Shown here: positions 13,479 to 27,400 of the stretch, in pieces
How the letters are laid out: each line of letters opens with the position of its first letter
Position numbering within the stretch: position 1 is the first letter of the stretch
Assembly (NCBI GenBank): GCA_037013495.1
Contig: JAZDXN010000030.1
Span: 1,674,001-1,738,000, forward strand
Length of the DNA: 64,000 nt
Source: Hippophae tibetana
Taxonomy: Eukaryota > Streptophyta > Magnoliopsida > Rosales > Elaeagnaceae
Direction of reading: 5' to 3'
Position numbers and translations under genes: made by a program
The notes under the pieces: model-generated
What the model saw: the letters and a program-made list of their open reading frames with translations, nothing else
Told to the model about the DNA's origin: nothing
Databases searched by the model: none

Positions 13479-16400
13479 CACATATAAATAGATACTATAA
13501 ATATATATATTAGATTGAATGAAATAATTATTAACCAATTCAAAAAATTTAATAGTGGTTGAAATATAATACATTCCACATGTATCATAAAATTAGGAGA
13601 AATTAGAAAACCAAGATTAAGAGACAAGGGGATTACCCTTTGTGGTGTCGATACCCTATACATAATAGTGCAATATCCATCAAATTATAAAGGTAATTGT
13701 TAAACTTATACAAAGAACAGTAGATGATAATTTAAACATACGTAATTTTGGTATCATATTATGAGCTAATAAATATTTTACATATTTTGTTAATATTTAT
13801 TCGAATTCTTACTTTTATAATTAGGAATATGTCTAACAATTCTACAAACATAAATAAGAATTGCCAAATTTCATAAATTATCTCGATACAAAAATTCCTC
13901 GTTTGCATGCATACATTCAAACAATAAATTTGTATTGTATATAAGATCTCCAAATATAACTATATTATCTTCTACAAGTTCAATATGATGTATTACCATT
14001 ATTCTCCCTACATACTACTTCTATATATAGGTTAATATAACTTAAAATCATTTTTTTTGCCAACTAATTCATAGTAAAATAAATTGGTTTAATGTAATTT
14101 TCTCTACCAAATGTCTTATTTTGTTTTGCAAAAATTAAAATATGATATAGTTATATAAAATAAATAAACTCACTTTTACTATTTTATAATATATGTATTA
14201 AAAATGTTATAAATAAATAAATAAAACATAAAGTTTTTCCTTTATGTGAAATAAATCATAATAAATAAAATCACATATAAATAGATACTATAAACATATA
14301 TATTAGATTGAATGAAATAATTATTAACCAATTCAAAAAATTTAATAGTGGTTGAAATATAATACATTCCACATGTATCTTAAAATTAGGAGAAATTGGA
14401 AAACCAAGATTAAGAGACAAGGGGATTACCCTTTGTGGTGTCGATACCCTATACATAATCGTGCAATATCCAACCAAATTATGCAGGTAATTGTTAAACT
14501 TATACAAATAACAGTAGATGATAATTTAAACATACGTAATTTTGGTATCATATTATGAGCTAATAAATATTTTACATATTTTGTTAATATTTGTTCGAAT
14601 TCTTACTTTTATAATTAGGAATATGTCTAACAATTCTACAAACATAAATAAGGATTGCCAAATTTCATAAATTATCTCGATACAAAAATTCCTCGTTTGC
14701 ATGCATACATTCAAACAATAAATTTGTATTGTATATAAGATCTCCAAATATAACTATATTATCTTCTACAAGTTCAATATGATGTATTACCGTTATTCTC
14801 CCTACAAACTACTTCTATATATAGGTTAATATAACTTAAAATCATTTTTTTTGCCAACTAATTCATAGTAAAATAAATTGGTTTAATGTAATTTTCTCTA
14901 CCAAATGTCTTATTTTTTTTTTGCAAAAATTAAAATATGATATAGGTATATAAAATAAATAAACTCACTTTTACTATTTTATAATAAATGTATTAAAAAT
15001 GTTATAAATAAATAAATAAAACATAAAGTTTTTCCTTTATGTGAAATAAATCATAATAAATAAAATCACATATAAATAGATACTATAAACATATATATTA
15101 GATTGAATGAAATAATTATTAACCAATTCAAAAAATTTAATAGTGGTTGAAATATAATACATTCCACATGTATCTTAAAATTAGGAGAAATTGGAAAACC
15201 AAGATTAAGAGAGAAGGGGATTACCCTTTGTGGTGTCGATACCCTATACATAATCGTGCAATATCCAACCAAATTATGCAGGTAATTGTTAAACTTATCC
15301 AAATAACAGTAGATGATAATTTAAACATACGTAATTTTGGTATCATATTATGAGCTAATAAATATTTTACATATTTTGTTAATATTTATTCGAATTCTTA
15401 CTTTTATAATTAAAATATGTCTAACAATTCTACAAACAGAAATAAGGATTGCCAAATTTCATAAATTATCTCGATACAAAAATTCCTCGTTTGCATGCAA
15501 ACATTCAAACAATAAATTTTATTGTATATAAGGTCTCCAAATATAACTATATTATCTTCTACAAGTTCAATATGATGTATTACCATTATTCTCCCCACAA
15601 ACTACTTCTATATATAGGTTAATATAACTGAAAATCATTTTTTTTGCCGACTAATTCAGAGTAAAATAAATTGGTTTAATGTAATTTTCTCTACCAAATG
15701 TCTTATTTTGTTTTGCAAAAATTAAAATATGTTAAAGTTATATAAAATAAATAAACTCACTTTTACTATTTTATAATAAATGTATTAAAAATGTTAGAAA
15801 TAAATAAATAACACATAAACTTTTTCCTTTATGTGAAATAAATCATAATAAATAAAATCACATATAAGTAGATACTATAAATATATATATTAGATTGAAT
15901 GAAATCATTATTTACCAATTAAAAAAAGCTATTAGTGGTTGAAATATCATACATTCCACATGTATCTTAAAAGTAGGAGAAATTGGAAAACCAAGATTAA
16001 GAGACAAGGGGATTACCCTTTGTGGTGTCGATACCCTAGACATGATCGTGCAATATCCAACCAAATTATGCAGGTAATTGTTAAACTTATACAAATAACA
16101 GTAGATTATAATTTATACATACGTAATTTTTGTATCATATTATGAGCTAATAAATATTTTACATATTTTGTTAATATTTATTTGAATTCTTACTTTTATA
16201 ATTAGGAATATGTCTAACAATTCTACAAACATAAATACGGATTGCCAAATTTCATAAATTATCACGATCCAAAAATTACTCGTTTGCATGCGACCATGCA
16301 AACAATAAATTTGTAGGGTCCATTAGATTTTCAATTATATATATATTGTCTTCTACAAGTTCAATATGATGTATTACCATTATTCTCCCCACAAACTACT

Positions 16401-18241
16401 TCTATATATAGGTTAATATAACTGAAAATCATTTTTTTTTGCCGACTAATTCAGAGTAAAATAAATTGGTTTAATGTAATTTACTATACCAAATGTCTTA
16501 TTTTGTTTTGCAAAAATTAAAATATGAAATAGTTATATAAAATAAATAAACTCACTTTTACTATTTTATAATAAATGTATTAAAAATGTTATAAATAAAT
16601 AAATAAAACATAAACTTTTTCCTTTATGTGAAATAAATCATAATAAATAAAATCACATATAAGTAGATACTATAAATATATATATTAGATTGAATGAAAT
16701 CATTATTTACCAATTAAAAAAAGCTATTAGTGGTTGAAATATCATACATTCCACATGTATCTTAAAAGTAGGAGAAATTGGAAAACCAAGATTAAGAGAC
16801 AAGGGGATTACCCTTTGTGGTGTCTATACCGTAGACATGATCATGCAATATCCAACCAAATTATGGAGGTAATTGTTAAATTTATACAAATAAAACTAGA
16901 TGATAATTTATACATACGTAATTTTAGTATCATATTATGAGCTAATAAATATTTTACATATTTTGTTAATATTTATTGGAATTCTTACCTTTATAATTAG
17001 GAATATGTCTAACAATTCTATAAACATAAACACGGAGTGCCAAATTTCATAAATTATCTCGATACAAAAATTACTCGTTTGCATGTGACCATGCGAACAA
17101 TAAATTTGTAGGGTCCATTAGATCTTAAAATATATATATATTATCTTCTACAAGTTCAATATGATGTATTACCATTGTTCTCCCTACAAACTGCTTCTAT
17201 ATATAGGTTAATATAACTGAAAATCATTTTTTTTGCCAACTAATTCATAGTAAAATAAATTGGTTTAATGTAATTTTCTCTACCAAATGTCTTATTTTGT
17301 TTTGCAAAAAATAAAATATGTTATAGTTATATAAAATAAATAAACTCACTTTTACTATTTTATAATATACGTATTAAAAATGTCATAAATAAATAAATAA
17401 AACATAAAGTTTTTCCTTTATGTGAAATAAATCATATTAAATAAAATCACATATAAATAGATACTATAAATATATATATTAGATTGAATGAAATCATTAT
17501 TTACCAATTAAAAAAACATATTAGTGGTTGAAATATCATACATTCCACATGTATCTTAAATGTAGGAGAAATTGGAAAACCAAGATTAAGAGACAAGGGG
17601 ATTACCCTTTGTGGTGTCGATACCCTAGACATGATCGTGCAATATCCAACCAAATTATGCAGGTAATTGTTAAACTTATACAAATAACAGTAGATTATAA
17701 TTTATACATACGTAATTTTTGTATCATATTATGAGCTAATAAATATTTTACATATTTTGTTAATATTTATTTGAATTCTTACTTTTATAATTAGGAATAT
17801 GTCTAACAATTCTACAAACATAAATAAGAATTGCCAAATTTCATAAATTATCTCGATACAAAAATTCCTCGTTTGCATGCATACATTCAAACAATAAATT
17901 TGTATTGTATATAAGATCTCCAAATATAACTATATTATCTTCTACAAGTTCAATATGATGTATTACCATTATTCTCCCTACATACTACTTCTATATATAG
18001 GTTAATATAACTTAAAATCATTTTTTTTGCCAACTAATTCATAGTAAAATAAATTGGTTTAATGTAATTTTCTCTACCAAATGTCTTATTTTGTTTTGCA
18101 AAAATTAAAATATGATATAGTTATATAAAATAAATAAACTCACTTTTACTATTTTATAATATATGTATTAAAAATGTTAGAAATAAATAAATAACACATA
18201 AAGTTTTTCCTTTATGTGAAATAAATCATAATAAATAAAAT
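13479..18241 (+). repeat. HOR copy 3: six monomers, A-B-C-D-E-F* (4,763 bp)
   Basis: Order by anchor: A 13559, B 14352, C 15147, D 15939, E 16734, F* 17528. It matches copy 1 at a constant offset of 10,321 bp, including the C monomer missing from copy 2. The last monomer, F*, differs from F by an internal tract of type-A sequence (see 17,882-18,162). The D' monomer that closes copies 1 and 2 is replaced by the D of the following three-monomer duplication. Confidence 0.88.
17882..18162. other. Type-A conversion tract inside an F monomer (m23)
   Basis: m23 begins as type F (AAATGTAGG; TATTTGAATTC at about 17,767) and ends as type F (GTTAGAAAT at 18,176-18,184, then AACACATAAAG). Between these, it carries type-A markers: GCATGCATACATTC, TTTGTATTGTATATAAGATC, CCCTACATACTAC, ATATGATATAG and AATATATGTATT. 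Unconverted F monomers m10 and m16 have GCATGCAAACATTC, TTTTATTGTATATAAGGTC and CCCCACAAACTAC. The minimum tract is 281 bp; the maximum is about 407 bp because the left limit is the F marker at about 17,772. Confidence 0.85.
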
Positions 18242-20624
18242 CACATATAAGTAGATACTATAAATATATATATTAGATTGAATGAAATCATTATTTACCA
18301 ATTAAAAAAAGCTATTAGTGGTTGAAATATCATACATTCCACATGTATCTTAAAAGTAGGAGAAATTGGAAAACCAAGATTAAGAGACAAGGGGATTACC
18401 CTTTGTGGTGTCGATACCCTAGACATGATCGTGCAATATCCAACCAAATTATGCAGGTAATTGTTAAACTTATACAAATAACAGTAGATTATAATTTATA
18501 CATACGTAATTTTTGTATCATATTATGAGCTAATAAATATTTTACATATTTTGTTAATATTTATTTGAATTCTTACTTTTATAATTAGGAATATGTCTAA
18601 CAATTCTACAAACATAAATACGGATTGCCAAATTTCATAAATTATCACGATCCAAAAATTACTCGTTTGCATGCGACCATGCAAACAATAAATTTGTAGG
18701 GTCCATTAGATTTTCAATTATATATATATTGTCTTCTACAAGTTCAATATGATGTATTACCATTATTCTCCCCACAAACTACTTCTATATATAGGTTAAT
18801 ATAACTGAAAATCATTTTTTTTTGCCGACTAATTCAGAGTAAAATAAATTGGTTTAATGTAATTTACTATACCAAATGTCTTATTTTGTTTTGCAAAAAT
18901 TAAAATATGAAATAGTTATATAAAATAAATAAACTCACTTTTACTATTTTATAATAAATGTATTAAAAATGTTATAAATAAATAAATAAAACATAAACTT
19001 TTTCCTTTATGTGAAATAAATCATAATAAATAAAATCACATATAAGTAGATACTATAAATATATATATTAGATTGAATGAAATCATTATTTACCAATTAA
19101 AAAAAGCTATTAGTGGTTGAAATATCATACATTCCACATGTATCTTAAAAGTAGGAGAAATTGGAAAACCAAGATTAAGAGACAAGGGGATTACCCTTTG
19201 TGGTGTCTATACCGTAGACATGATCATGCAATATCCAACCAAATTATGGAGGTAATTGTTAAATTTATACAAATAAAACTAGATGATAATTTATACATAC
19301 GTAATTTTAGTATCATATTATGAGCTAATAAATATTTTACATATTTTGTTAATATTTATTGGAATTCTTACCTTTATAATTAGGAATATGTCTAACAATT
19401 CTATAAACATAAACACGGAGTGCCAAATTTCATAAATTATCTCGATACAAAAATTACTCGTTTGCATGTGACCATGCGAACAATAAATTTGTAGGGTCCA
19501 TTAGATCTTCAAATATATATATATTATCTTCTACAAGTTCAATATGATGTATTACCATTGTTCTCCCTACAAACTGCTTCTATATATAGGTTAATATAAC
19601 TGAAAATCATTTTTTTTGCCAACTAATTCATAGTAAAATAAATTGGTTTAATGTAATTTTCTCTACCAAATGTCTTATTTTGTTTTGCAAAAAATAAAAT
19701 ATGTTATAGTTATATAAAATAAATAAACTCACTTTTACTATTTTATAATATACGTATTAAAAATGTCATAAATAAATAAATAAAACATAAAGTTTTTCCT
19801 TTATGTGAAATAAATCATATTAAATAAAATCACATATAAATAGATACTATAAATATATATATTAGATTGAATGAAATCATTATTTACCAATTAAAAAAAC
19901 ATATTAGTGGTTGAAATATCATACATTCCACATGTATCTTAAATGTAGGAGAAATTGGAAAACCAAGATTAAGAGACAAGGGGATTACCCTTTGTGGTGT
20001 CGATACCCTAGACATGATCGTGCAATATCCAACCAAATTATGCAGGTAATTGTTAAACTTATACAAATAACAGTAGATTATAATTTATACATACGTAATT
20101 TTTGTATCATATTATGAGCTAATAAATATTTTACATATTTTGTTAATATTTATTTGAATTCTTACTTTTATAATTAGGAATATGTCTAACAATTCTACAA
20201 ACATAAATAAGAATTGCCAAATTTCATAAATTATCTCGATACAAAAATTCCTCGTTTGCATGCATACATTCAAACAATAAATTTGTATTGTATATAAGAT
20301 CTCCAAATATAACTATATTATCTTCTACAAGTTCAATATGATGTATTACCATTATTCTCCCTACATACTACTTCTATATATAGGTTAATATAACTTAAAA
20401 TCATTTTTTTTGCCAACTAATTCATAGTAAAATAAATTGGTTTAATGTAATTTTCTCTACCAAATGTCTTATTTTGTTTTGCAAAAATTAAAATATGATA
20501 TAGTTATATAAAATAAATAAACTCACTTTTACTATTTTATAATATATGTATTAAAAATGTTAGAAATAAATAAATAACACATAAAGTTTTTCCTTTATGT
20601 GAAATAAATCATAATAAATAAAAT
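18242..20624 (+). repeat. Three-monomer duplication D-E-F* (2,383 bp)
   Basis: Monomers at 18322 (D), 19117 (E) and 19911 (F*) repeat m21-m23 at a constant offset of 2,383 bp. The type-A tract in F* is duplicated too (20,265-20,545), so the conversion came before the duplication. One visible difference is in E: CTTCAAATAT near 19,508 where m22 has CTTAAAATAT. Confidence 0.88.
20265..20545. other. Second copy of the type-A conversion tract (m26)
   Basis: Same A-type markers in an F monomer as at 17,882-18,162, shifted by 2,383 bp. It is identical by descent through the three-monomer duplication and is not an independent event. Confidence 0.85.
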
Positions 20625-21418
20625 CACATATAAGTAGATACTATAAATATATATATTAGATTGAATGAAATCATTATTTACCAATTAAAAAAAGCTATTA
20701 GTGGTTGAAATATCATACATTCCACATGTATCTTAAAAGTAGGAGAAATTGGAAAACCAAGATTAAGAGACAAGGGGATTACCCTTTGTGGTGTCGATAC
20801 CCTAGACATGATCGTGCAATATCCAACCAAATTATGCAGGTAATTGTTAAACTTATACAAATAACAGTAGATTATAATTTATACATACGTAATTTTTGTA
20901 TCATATTATGAGCTAATAAATATTTTACATATTTTGTTAATATTTATTTGAATTCTTACTTTTATAATTAGGAATATGTCTAACAATTCTACAAACATAA
21001 ATACGGATTGCCAAATTTCATAAATTATCACGATCCAAAAATTACTCGTTTGCATGCGACCATGCGAACAATAAATTTGTAGGGTCCATTAGATCTTCAA
21101 ATATATATATATTATCTTCTACAAGTTCAATATGATGTATTACCATTGTTCTCCCTACAAACTGCTTCTATATATAGGTTAATATAACTGAAAATCATTT
21201 TTTTTGCCAACTAATTCATAGTAAAATAAATTGGTTTAATGTAATTTTCTCTACCAAATGTCTTATTTTGTTTTGCAAAAAATAAAATATGTTATAGTTA
21301 TATAAAATAAATAAACTCACTTTTACTATTTTATAATATACGTATTAAAAATGTCATAAATAAATAAATAAAACATAAAGTTTTTCCTTTATGTGAAATA
21401 AATCATATTAAATAAAAT
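20625..21418 (+). repeat. D/E fusion monomer (m27)
   Basis: The monomer starts as D (GGATTGCC, TCACGATCC, GCATGCG) and ends as E (CATGCGAAC, CTTCAAATAT, CATTGTTCTCC, ACGTATTAAAAATGTC). The switch lies between the D marker C at 21,057 and the E marker G at 21,066. It is followed by a monomer that starts as F, so one monomer was removed by an unequal exchange between neighbouring D and E. Confidence 0.85.
21057..21066. other. D/E exchange point inside the GTTTGCATG dyad
   Basis: The left arm and loop of the hairpin (GCATGCGAC) are of type D, and the right arm (CATGCGAAC) is of type E, so the recombination point is placed within 9 bp. It falls in the loop or right arm of the monomer's strongest inverted repeat. 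Confidence 0.75.
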
Positions 21419-24400
21419 CACATATAAATAGATACTATAAATATATATATTAGATTGAATGAAATCATTATTTACCAATTAAAAAAACATATTAGTGGTT
21501 GAAATATCATACATTCCACATGTATCTTAAATGTAGGAGAAATTGGAAAACCAAGATTAAGAGACAAGGGGATTACCCTTTGTGGTGTCGATACCCTAGA
21601 CATGATCGTGCAATATCCAACAAAATTATGCACGTAATTGTTAAACTTATACAAATAACAGTAGATGATAATTTAAACATACGTAATTTTGGTATCATAT
21701 AATGAGCTAATAAATATTTTACATATTTTGTTAATATTTATTGGAATTCTTACTTTTATAATTAGGAATATGTCTAACAATTCTACAAACATAAACACGG
21801 ATTGCCAAATTTCATAAATTATCTCGATACAAAAATTACTCGTTTGCATGTGACCATGCGAACAATAAATTTGTATGGTCCATTAGATCTTCAAATATAT
21901 ATATATATATTATCTTCTACAAGTTCAATATGATGTATTACCATTATTCTCCCTACAAACTGCTTCTATATATATGTTAATATAACTGAAAATATATTTT
22001 TTTTTGTTGACTAATTCAGAGCAAAATATATTGGTTTAATGTCATTTTCTCTACCAAATGTCTTATTTTGTTTTGCAAAAATTAAAATATGTTATAGTTA
22101 TATAAAATAAATAAACTCACTTTTACTATTTTATAATAAATGTATTAAAAATGTCATAAATAAATAAATAAAACATATAGTTTTTCCTTTATGTGAAATA
22201 AATCATATTAAATAAAATCACATATAAGTAGATACTATAAATATATATATTAGATTGAATGAAATACTTATTAACCAATTCAAAAAAATTATTAGTGGTT
22301 GAAATATAATACATTCCACATGTATCTTAAAATTAGGAGAAATTGGAAAACCAAGATTAAGAGACAAGGGGATTACCCTTTGTGGTGTCTATACCGTAGA
22401 CATGATCATGCAATATCCAACCAAATTATGGAGGTAATTGTTAAATTTATACAAATAAAACTAGATGATAATTTATACATACGTAATTTTAGTATCATAT
22501 TATGAGCTAATAAATATTTTACATATTTTGTTAATATTTATTGGAATTCTTACTTTTATAATTAGGAATATGTCTAACAATTCTACAAACATAAACACGG
22601 ATTGCCAAATTTCATAAATTATCTCGATACAAAAATTACTCGTTTGCATGTGACCATGCGAACAATAAATTTGTATGGTCCATTAGATCTTCAAATATAT
22701 ATATATTATCTTCTACAAGTTCAATATGATGTATTACCATTGTTCTCCCTACAAACTACTTCTATATATAGGTTAATATAACTGAAAATCATTTTTTTTG
22801 CCAACTAATTCATAGTAAAATAAATTGGTTTAATGTAATTTTCTCTACCAAATGTCTTATTTTGTTTTGCAAAAAATAAAATATGTTATAGTTATATAAA
22901 ATAAATAAACTCACTTTTACTATTTTATAATATACGTATTAAAAATGTCATAAATAAATAAATAAAACATAAAGTTTTTCCTTTATGTGAAATAAATCAT
23001 ATTAAATAAAATCACATATAAATAGATACTATAAATATATATATTAGATTGAATAAAATAATTATTAACCATTCAAAAAATTTAATAGTGGTTGAATCTA
23101 ATACATTCCACATGTATCTTAAAATTAGGAGAAATTGGAAAACCAAGATTAAGAGACAAGGGGATTACCCTTTGTGGTGTCGATACCCTATACATAATCG
23201 TGCAATATCGAACCAAATTATGCAGGTAATTGTTAAACTTATACAAATAACAGTAGATGATAATTTAAACATACGTAATTTTGGTATCATATTATGAGCT
23301 AATAAATATTTTAAATATTTTGTTAATATTTATTGGAATTCTTACTTTTATAATTAAAATATGTCTAACAATTCTACAAACATAAATAAGGATTTCCAAA
23401 TTTCATAAATTATCTCGATACAAAAATTCCTCGTTTGCATGCAAACATTCAAACAATAAATTTGTATTGTATATAAGATCTCCAAATATAACTATATTAT
23501 CTTCTACAAGTTCAATATGATGTATTACCATTATTCTCCCTACAAACTACTTTTATATATATTTTAATATAATTGAAAATCATTTTTTTTTGCAGACTAA
23601 TTCAGAGTAAAATAAATTGGTTTAATGTAATTTGCTCTAGCAAATGTCTTATTTTGGTTTGCAAAAATTAAAATATGATATAGTTATATAAAATAAATAA
23701 ACTCACTTTTACTATTTTATAATAAATGTATTAAAAATTTTATAAATAAATAAATAAAACATAAAGTCTTTCCTTTATGTGAAATAAATCATAATAAATA
23801 AAATCAAATATAAGTAGATACTATAAATATATATATTAGATTGAATGAAATCATTATTTACCAATTAAAAAAAGCTATTAGTGGTTGAAATATCATACAT
23901 TCCACATGTATCTTAAAAGTAGGAGAAATTGGAAAACCAAGATTAAGAGACAAGGGGATTACCCTTTGTGGTGTCTATACCGTAGACATGATCATGCAAT
24001 ATCCAACCAAATTATGGAGGTAATTGTTAAATTTATACAAATAAAACTAGATGATAATTTATACATACGTAATTTTAGTATCATATTATGAGCTAATAAA
24101 TATTTTACATATTTTGTTAATATTTATTGGAATTCTTACTTTTATAATTAGGAATATGTCTAACAATTCTACAAACATAAACACGGATTGCCAAATTTCA
24201 TAAATTATCTCGATACAAAAATTACTCGTTTGCATGTGACCATGCGAACAATAAATTTGTATGGTCCATTAGATCTTCAAATATATATATATTATCTTCT
24301 ACAAGTTCAATATGATGTATTACCATTATTCTCCCTACAAACTCCTTCTATATATAGGTTAATATAACTGAAAATCATTTTTTTTGCCAACTAATTCATA

Positions 24401-24454
24401 GTAAAATAAATGGGTTTAATGTAATTTTCTCTACCAAATGTCTTATTTTGTTTT
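21419..24454 (+). repeat. Region III: mosaic monomers m28-m31
   Basis: m28 (21499) starts as F, changes at about 21,622 to the region-I variant (ACAAAATTATGCAC), and ends with type-K sequence. m29 (22299) starts as type K and becomes E. m30 (23092) is B-like with a 1-bp loss in GGTTGAATCTAATAC. m31 (23885) is E. The m28-m29 spacing is 800 bp because the (AT)n run at about 21,894-21,910 is 6 bp longer than in its relatives. No repeated higher-order unit is evident here. Confidence 0.8.
21975..22390. other. Isolated type-K patch
   Basis: Between the last E/F-like marker (CTGCTTC, about 21,967) and the first E marker on the right (GTCTATACC, T at 22,390) the sequence is type K: TATATGTTAATA, GAAAATATATTT, TTGACTAATTCAGAGC, ACATATAG, GAAATACTTATT and AAAATTAGG. 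Type K otherwise occupies the array from about 44.5 kb rightward. The variant AAAAAAATTATTAG is shared with m60 (about 46,915). The right edge lies between 22,334 and 22,390. Confidence 0.75.
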
Positions 24455-27400
24455 GCAAAAATTAAAATATGAAATAGTTATATAAAATAAATAAACTCAC
24501 TTTTATTATTTTATAATAAATGTATTAAAAATGTTAGAAATAAATAAATAAAACATAAAGTTTTTCCTTTATGTGAAATAAATCATAATAAATAAAATCA
24601 CATATAAGTAGATACTATAAATATATATATTAGATTGAATGAAATCATTATTTACCAATTAAAAAAAGCTATTAGTGGTTGAAATATCATACATTCCACA
24701 TGTATCTTAAAAGTAGGAGAAATTGGAAAACCAAGATTAAGAGACAAGGGGATTACCCTTTGTGGTGTCTATACCGTAGACATGATCGTGCAATATCCAA
24801 CCAAATTATGGAGGTAATTGTTAAATTTATACAAATAAAACTAGATGATAATTTATACATACGTAATTTTAGTATCATATTATGAGCTAATAAATATTTT
24901 ACATATTTTGTTAATATTTATTGGAATTCTTACTTTTATAATTAGGAATATGTCTAACAATTCTACAAACATAAACACGGATTGCCAAATTTCATAAATT
25001 ATCTCGATACAAAAATTACTCGTTTGCATGTGACCATGCGAACAATAAATTTGTATGGTCCATTAGATCTTCAAATATATATATATTATCTTCTACAAGT
25101 TCAATATGATGTATTACCATTGTTCTCCCTACAAACTGCTTCTATATATATTTTAATATAACTGAAAATCATTTTTTTTGCCAACTAATTCATTGTAAAA
25201 TAAATTGGTCTAATGTAATTTTCTCTACCAAATGTCTTATTTTGTTTTGCAAAAAATAAAATATGTTATAGTTATATAAAATAAATAAACTCACTTTTAC
25301 TATTTTATAATATACGTATTAAAAATGTCATAAATAAATAAATAAAACATAAAGTTTTTCCTTTATGTGAAATAAATCATATTAAATAAAATCCTATATA
25401 AATAGATACTATAAATATATATATTAGATTGAATAAAATAATTATTAACCAATTCAAAAAATTTAATAGTGGTTGAAATATAATACATTCCACATGTATC
25501 TTAAAATTAGGAGAAATTGGAAAACCAAGATTAAGAGACAAGGGGATTACCCTTTGTGGTGTCGATACCCTATACATAATCGTGCAATATCCAACCAAAT
25601 TATGCAGGTAATTGTTAAACTTATACAAATAACAGTAGATGATAATTTAAACATACGTAATTTTGGTATCATATTATGAGCTAAAAAATATTTTACATAT
25701 TTTGTTAATATTTATTAGAATTATTACTTTTGATAATTAGGAATATGTCTAACAATTCTATAAACATAAATAAGGATTGCCAAATTTCATAAATTATCTC
25801 GATACAAAAATTTCTCGTTTGCATGGAAACATTCAAACAATAAATTTGTATTGTATAGAAGATCTCCAAATATAACTATATTTTCTTCTACAAGTTCAAC
25901 ATGATGTATTACCATTATTCTCCCTACAAACTATTTCTATATATATGTTAATATAACTGAAAATCATTTTTTTTTGCCGACTAATTCAGAGTAAAATAAA
26001 TTGGTTTAATGTAATTTGCTCTAGCAAATGTCTTATTTTGTTTTGCAAAAATTAAAATATGATATAGTTATATAAAATAAATAAACTCACTTTTACTATT
26101 TTATAATAAATGTATTAAAAATGTTATAAATAAATAAATAAAACATAAAGTTTTTCCTTTATGTGAAATAAATCATAATAAATAAAATCACATATAAGTA
26201 GATACTATAAATATATATATTAGATTGAATGAAATCATTATTTACCAATTAAAAAAAGCTATTAGTGGTTGAAATATCATACATTCCACATGTATCTTAA
26301 AACTAGGAGAAATTGGAAAACCAAGATTAAGAGACAAGGGGATTACCCTTTCTGGTGTCTATACCGTAGACATGATCATGCAATATCCAACCAAATTATG
26401 GAGGTAATTGTTAAATTTATACAAATAAAACTAGATGATAATTTATACATACGTAATTTTAGTATCATATTATGAGCTAATAAATATTTTACATATTTTG
26501 TTAATATTTATTGGAATTCTTACTTTTATAATTAGGAATATGTCTAACAATTCTACAAACATAAACACGGATTGCCAAATTTCATAAATTATCTCGATAC
26601 AAAAATAACTCGTTTGCATGGGACCATGCGAACAATAAATTTGTATGGTCCATTAGATCTTCACATATATATATATTATCTTCTACAAGTTCAATATGAT
26701 GTATTACCATTATTCTCCCTACAAACTGCTTCTATATATAGGTTAATATAACTGAAAATCATTTTTTTTGCCAACTAATTCATAGTAAAATAAATTGGTT
26801 TAATGTAATTTTCTCTACCAAATGTCTTATTTTGTTTTGCAAAAATTAAAATATGTTATAGTTATATAAAATAAATAAACTCACTTTTACTATATTATAA
26901 TAAATGTATTAAAAATGTTATAAATAAAAAAATAAAACATAAATATTTTCCTTTATGTGAAATAAATCATATTAAATAAAATCACATATAAGTAGATACT
27001 ATAAATATATATGTTAGATTGAATGAAATCATTATTTACCAATTAGAAAAAGCTATTAGTGGTTGAAATATCATACATTCCACATGTATCTTAAAAGTAG
27101 GAGAAATTGGAAAACCAAGATTAAGAGACAAGGGGATTACCCTTTGTGGTGTCGATACCCTAGACATGATCGTGCAATATCCAACCAAATTATGCAGGTA
27201 ATTGTTAAACTTATACAAATAACAGTAGATTATAATTTATACATACGTAATTTTTGTATCATATTATGAGCTAATAAATATTTTACATATTTTGTTAATA
27301 TTTATTTGAATTCTTACTTTTATAATTAGGAATATGTCTAACAATTCTACAAACATAAATACGGATTGCCAAATTTCATAAATTATCACGATACAAAAAT

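Noticed and set aside
3158-20624. Assembly artefact as explanation for the near-identical HOR copies.
   Set aside because: Copies differ in size, with hybrid junctions and private single-base changes, which a simple duplication error would not produce. It cannot be fully excluded without read depth and spanning reads.
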